Source: Lachnospiraceae bacterium (GTDB lineage Bacteria > Bacillota > Clostridia > Lachnospirales > Lachnospiraceae). From it: a stretch of 64,000 bases of DNA. The notes beneath the pieces were generated by a model that was not told the origin of the DNA, ran no database searches, and was given only the letters and a program-made list of their open reading frames with translations. The position numbers and the translations under genes are program-made. Of this stretch, positions 63,051-64,000 are shown piece after piece; position 1 is the stretch's first letter; each line of letters opens with the position of its first letter. The stretch spans positions 186,001-250,000 of the forward strand of contig JAFTPP010000003.1 in NCBI GenBank assembly GCA_017463255.1, written 5' to 3'.

Positions 63051-64000
63051 ATGAAAATGACAAAAGAACCGGTTAGTCGGAAAAAAATAAATACAACCCA
63101 GCTTACTGAATGGAACCGGACTGTATTTAACCTTTTTTGGAAGATATGGTTGGTAATTCTGTTTGTACAATTATTCTTATTTATCTTTTTTGAAGCCACT
63201 CCGGAATGCAGCAGGGCTCAGTATTTTAAGCAATTCATTTTGATTCCCAGTGGATTAGAGCTGATGGTTTTATTAGGATGTCAGCTCATCTTTACTAAGC
63301 TTTATCGCCCGCGCCTTCGCCGTACTGTGTCATTGTACACAATTTTTCTTATTACGGCTTTCGCAGGAATCACGATTTGCGTCCACACCAGTGTGAATAT
63401 GCTACAGGCTTTGCTTTTAGTTCCTATGATGTTAACACCACTTTATAAAGACCGGTTAATGACCTTAGTTCAGGCTGTATTCGTCATTATCCTCTATATA
63501 TTAAGTGATTTTTATTTTATTCCCAACGCATCCTATATTTTACCGGATAATGATTTTAGTCCTTATGTTGAATTAAGTATTTTTATTGGTGCTACCATTG
63601 CTACTTTTTTCATCTTGGAACGTGTTTACTCTACAATTATGGTAAATGAAGACCGCTCTAAGCACGATTCACTGACTCATTTATACAATCATGAGAGCTT
63701 TTATGAAGAACTGGATTATTATCGCAATCGTTTTGAAAAAAAAGGAAAGGCTTTCTCTGTAATCATTGCAGATATTGATAATTTTAAAAAAGTAAACGAC
63801 ACCTACGGACACGCTTTTGGTGATGAGGTAATCCGTAAAGTCGGAAAAATATTCATGGAATCCTCAAAAAACGATGGATTTGCAGCCAGATATGGTGGTG
63901 AAGAATTTGCCATGATTCTGCCACATATGAATCCTATGGCTGTTGCAGAAAAGATAAGAAGCGATTTTGAGTCCTTTGGCTTTGAAACCAGCGAGGGCAA
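63051..64000 (+). CDS. GGDEF diguanylate cyclase with six-span membrane sensor (C-terminus off the right edge)
   Basis: The first ~316 residues of a membrane diguanylate cyclase that makes cyclic di-GMP from GTP. About six hydrophobic spans fill residues 25-195. The GGDEF domain starts at about 205 (DSLTHLYNHESFYEEL); ADIDNFKKVNDTYGHAFGDEV and the active-site motif RYGGEEFAMI are intact, so it is probably catalytic. AAAGGAT precedes the ATG and TATAAT lies upstream. The frame continues past base 64000. It is divergent from the chemoreceptor. Confidence 0.9.
   Translation, partial: MKMTKEPVSRKKINTTQLTEWNRTVFNLFWKIWLVILFVQLFLFIFFEATPECSRAQYFKQFILIPSGLELMVLLGCQLIFTKLYRPRLRRTVSLYTIFLITAFAGITICVHTSVNMLQALLLVPMMLTPLYKDRLMTLVQAVFVIILYILSDFYFIPNASYILPDNDFSPYVELSIFIGATIATFFILERVYSTIMVNEDRSKHDSLTHLYNHESFYEELDYYRNRFEKKGKAFSVIIADIDNFKKVNDTYGHAFGDEVIRKVGKIFMESSKNDGFAARYGGEEFAMILPHMNPMAVAEKIRSDFESFGFETSEG

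Noticed and set aside
1-64000. tRNA, rRNA or prophage features
   Set aside because: No cloverleaf-like sequence, rRNA segment, integrase or phage structural gene was recognised on either strand.

Overview
The window reads as a chromosomal segment of a motile, AT-rich Gram-positive gut or rumen anaerobe, most likely a Lachnospiraceae member close to Roseburia, Eubacterium or Butyrivibrio. The reasons are strong AGGAGG-type ribosome binding sites, lipoprotein-anchored glycan enzymes, carbohydrate ABC importers without their own ATPase, DegV/YqeY/NrnA/HolA housekeeping genes of Firmicutes type, a flagellin/FlaG pair, and a gene set closely matching the beta-mannan locus known from Roseburia intestinalis (GH26, GH130_1, GH130_2, CE2, CE17, GH36, mannobiose epimerase). 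No transposase, phage gene, tRNA, rRNA or CRISPR array was seen.

Positions 1-43775 form a large acetylated galacto(gluco)mannan utilisation locus, nearly all on the minus strand. From right to left: mannobiose 2-epimerase; a plus-strand AraC regulator and ROK kinase; GH2 beta-mannosidase, cytosolic GH26 and GH36; a long operon (34155 to 15067) of surface GH26 mannanase, DUF624, a CBM-bearing binding protein, two permeases, an NHL/TPR protein, a YIP1-like protein, a DUF5696 protein, two more permeases, a lipoprotein with three tandem repeats, a second binding protein, a second DUF624 and mannooligosaccharide phosphorylase GH130_2; then GH5, CE2, CE17, a GH1-phosphomannose isomerase fusion, a CE17-like lipoprotein, a LacI regulator and GH130_1; then a Na+ symporter, GH27, GH43 and a GH3 cut by the window edge.

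Inferred flow: the surface GH26 cuts mannan; lipoproteins and binding proteins capture the products; the permeases import them with a shared ATPase encoded elsewhere; CE2/CE17 deacetylate and GH36 removes galactose; GH130_2, GH26 and GH2 shorten the chains; the epimerase turns mannobiose into mannosyl-glucose, which GH130_1 phosphorolyses; the ROK kinase and the fused isomerase feed the hexoses to glycolysis. A phosphomannomutase is not in the window.

Positions 43886-50932 are mostly housekeeping (phosphoesterase, YqeY, zinc-ribbon membrane protein, divergent flagellin, FlaG, NrnA, HolA, DegV, small membrane protein, isochorismatase-like hydrolase). Positions 50936-60745 hold a second glycoside cluster (GH2, GH36, GPH symporter, a GT-B-like protein, GH2), preceded by TetR and a chemoreceptor. 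A diguanylate cyclase starts at 63051 and runs off the right edge.

The best candidates for undescribed biology are the NHL-YIP1-DUF5696 block between two permease pairs, the three-repeat lipoprotein, the GH1-ManA fusion, and two homologous palindromic elements with compensatory base changes between GH36 and GH26.
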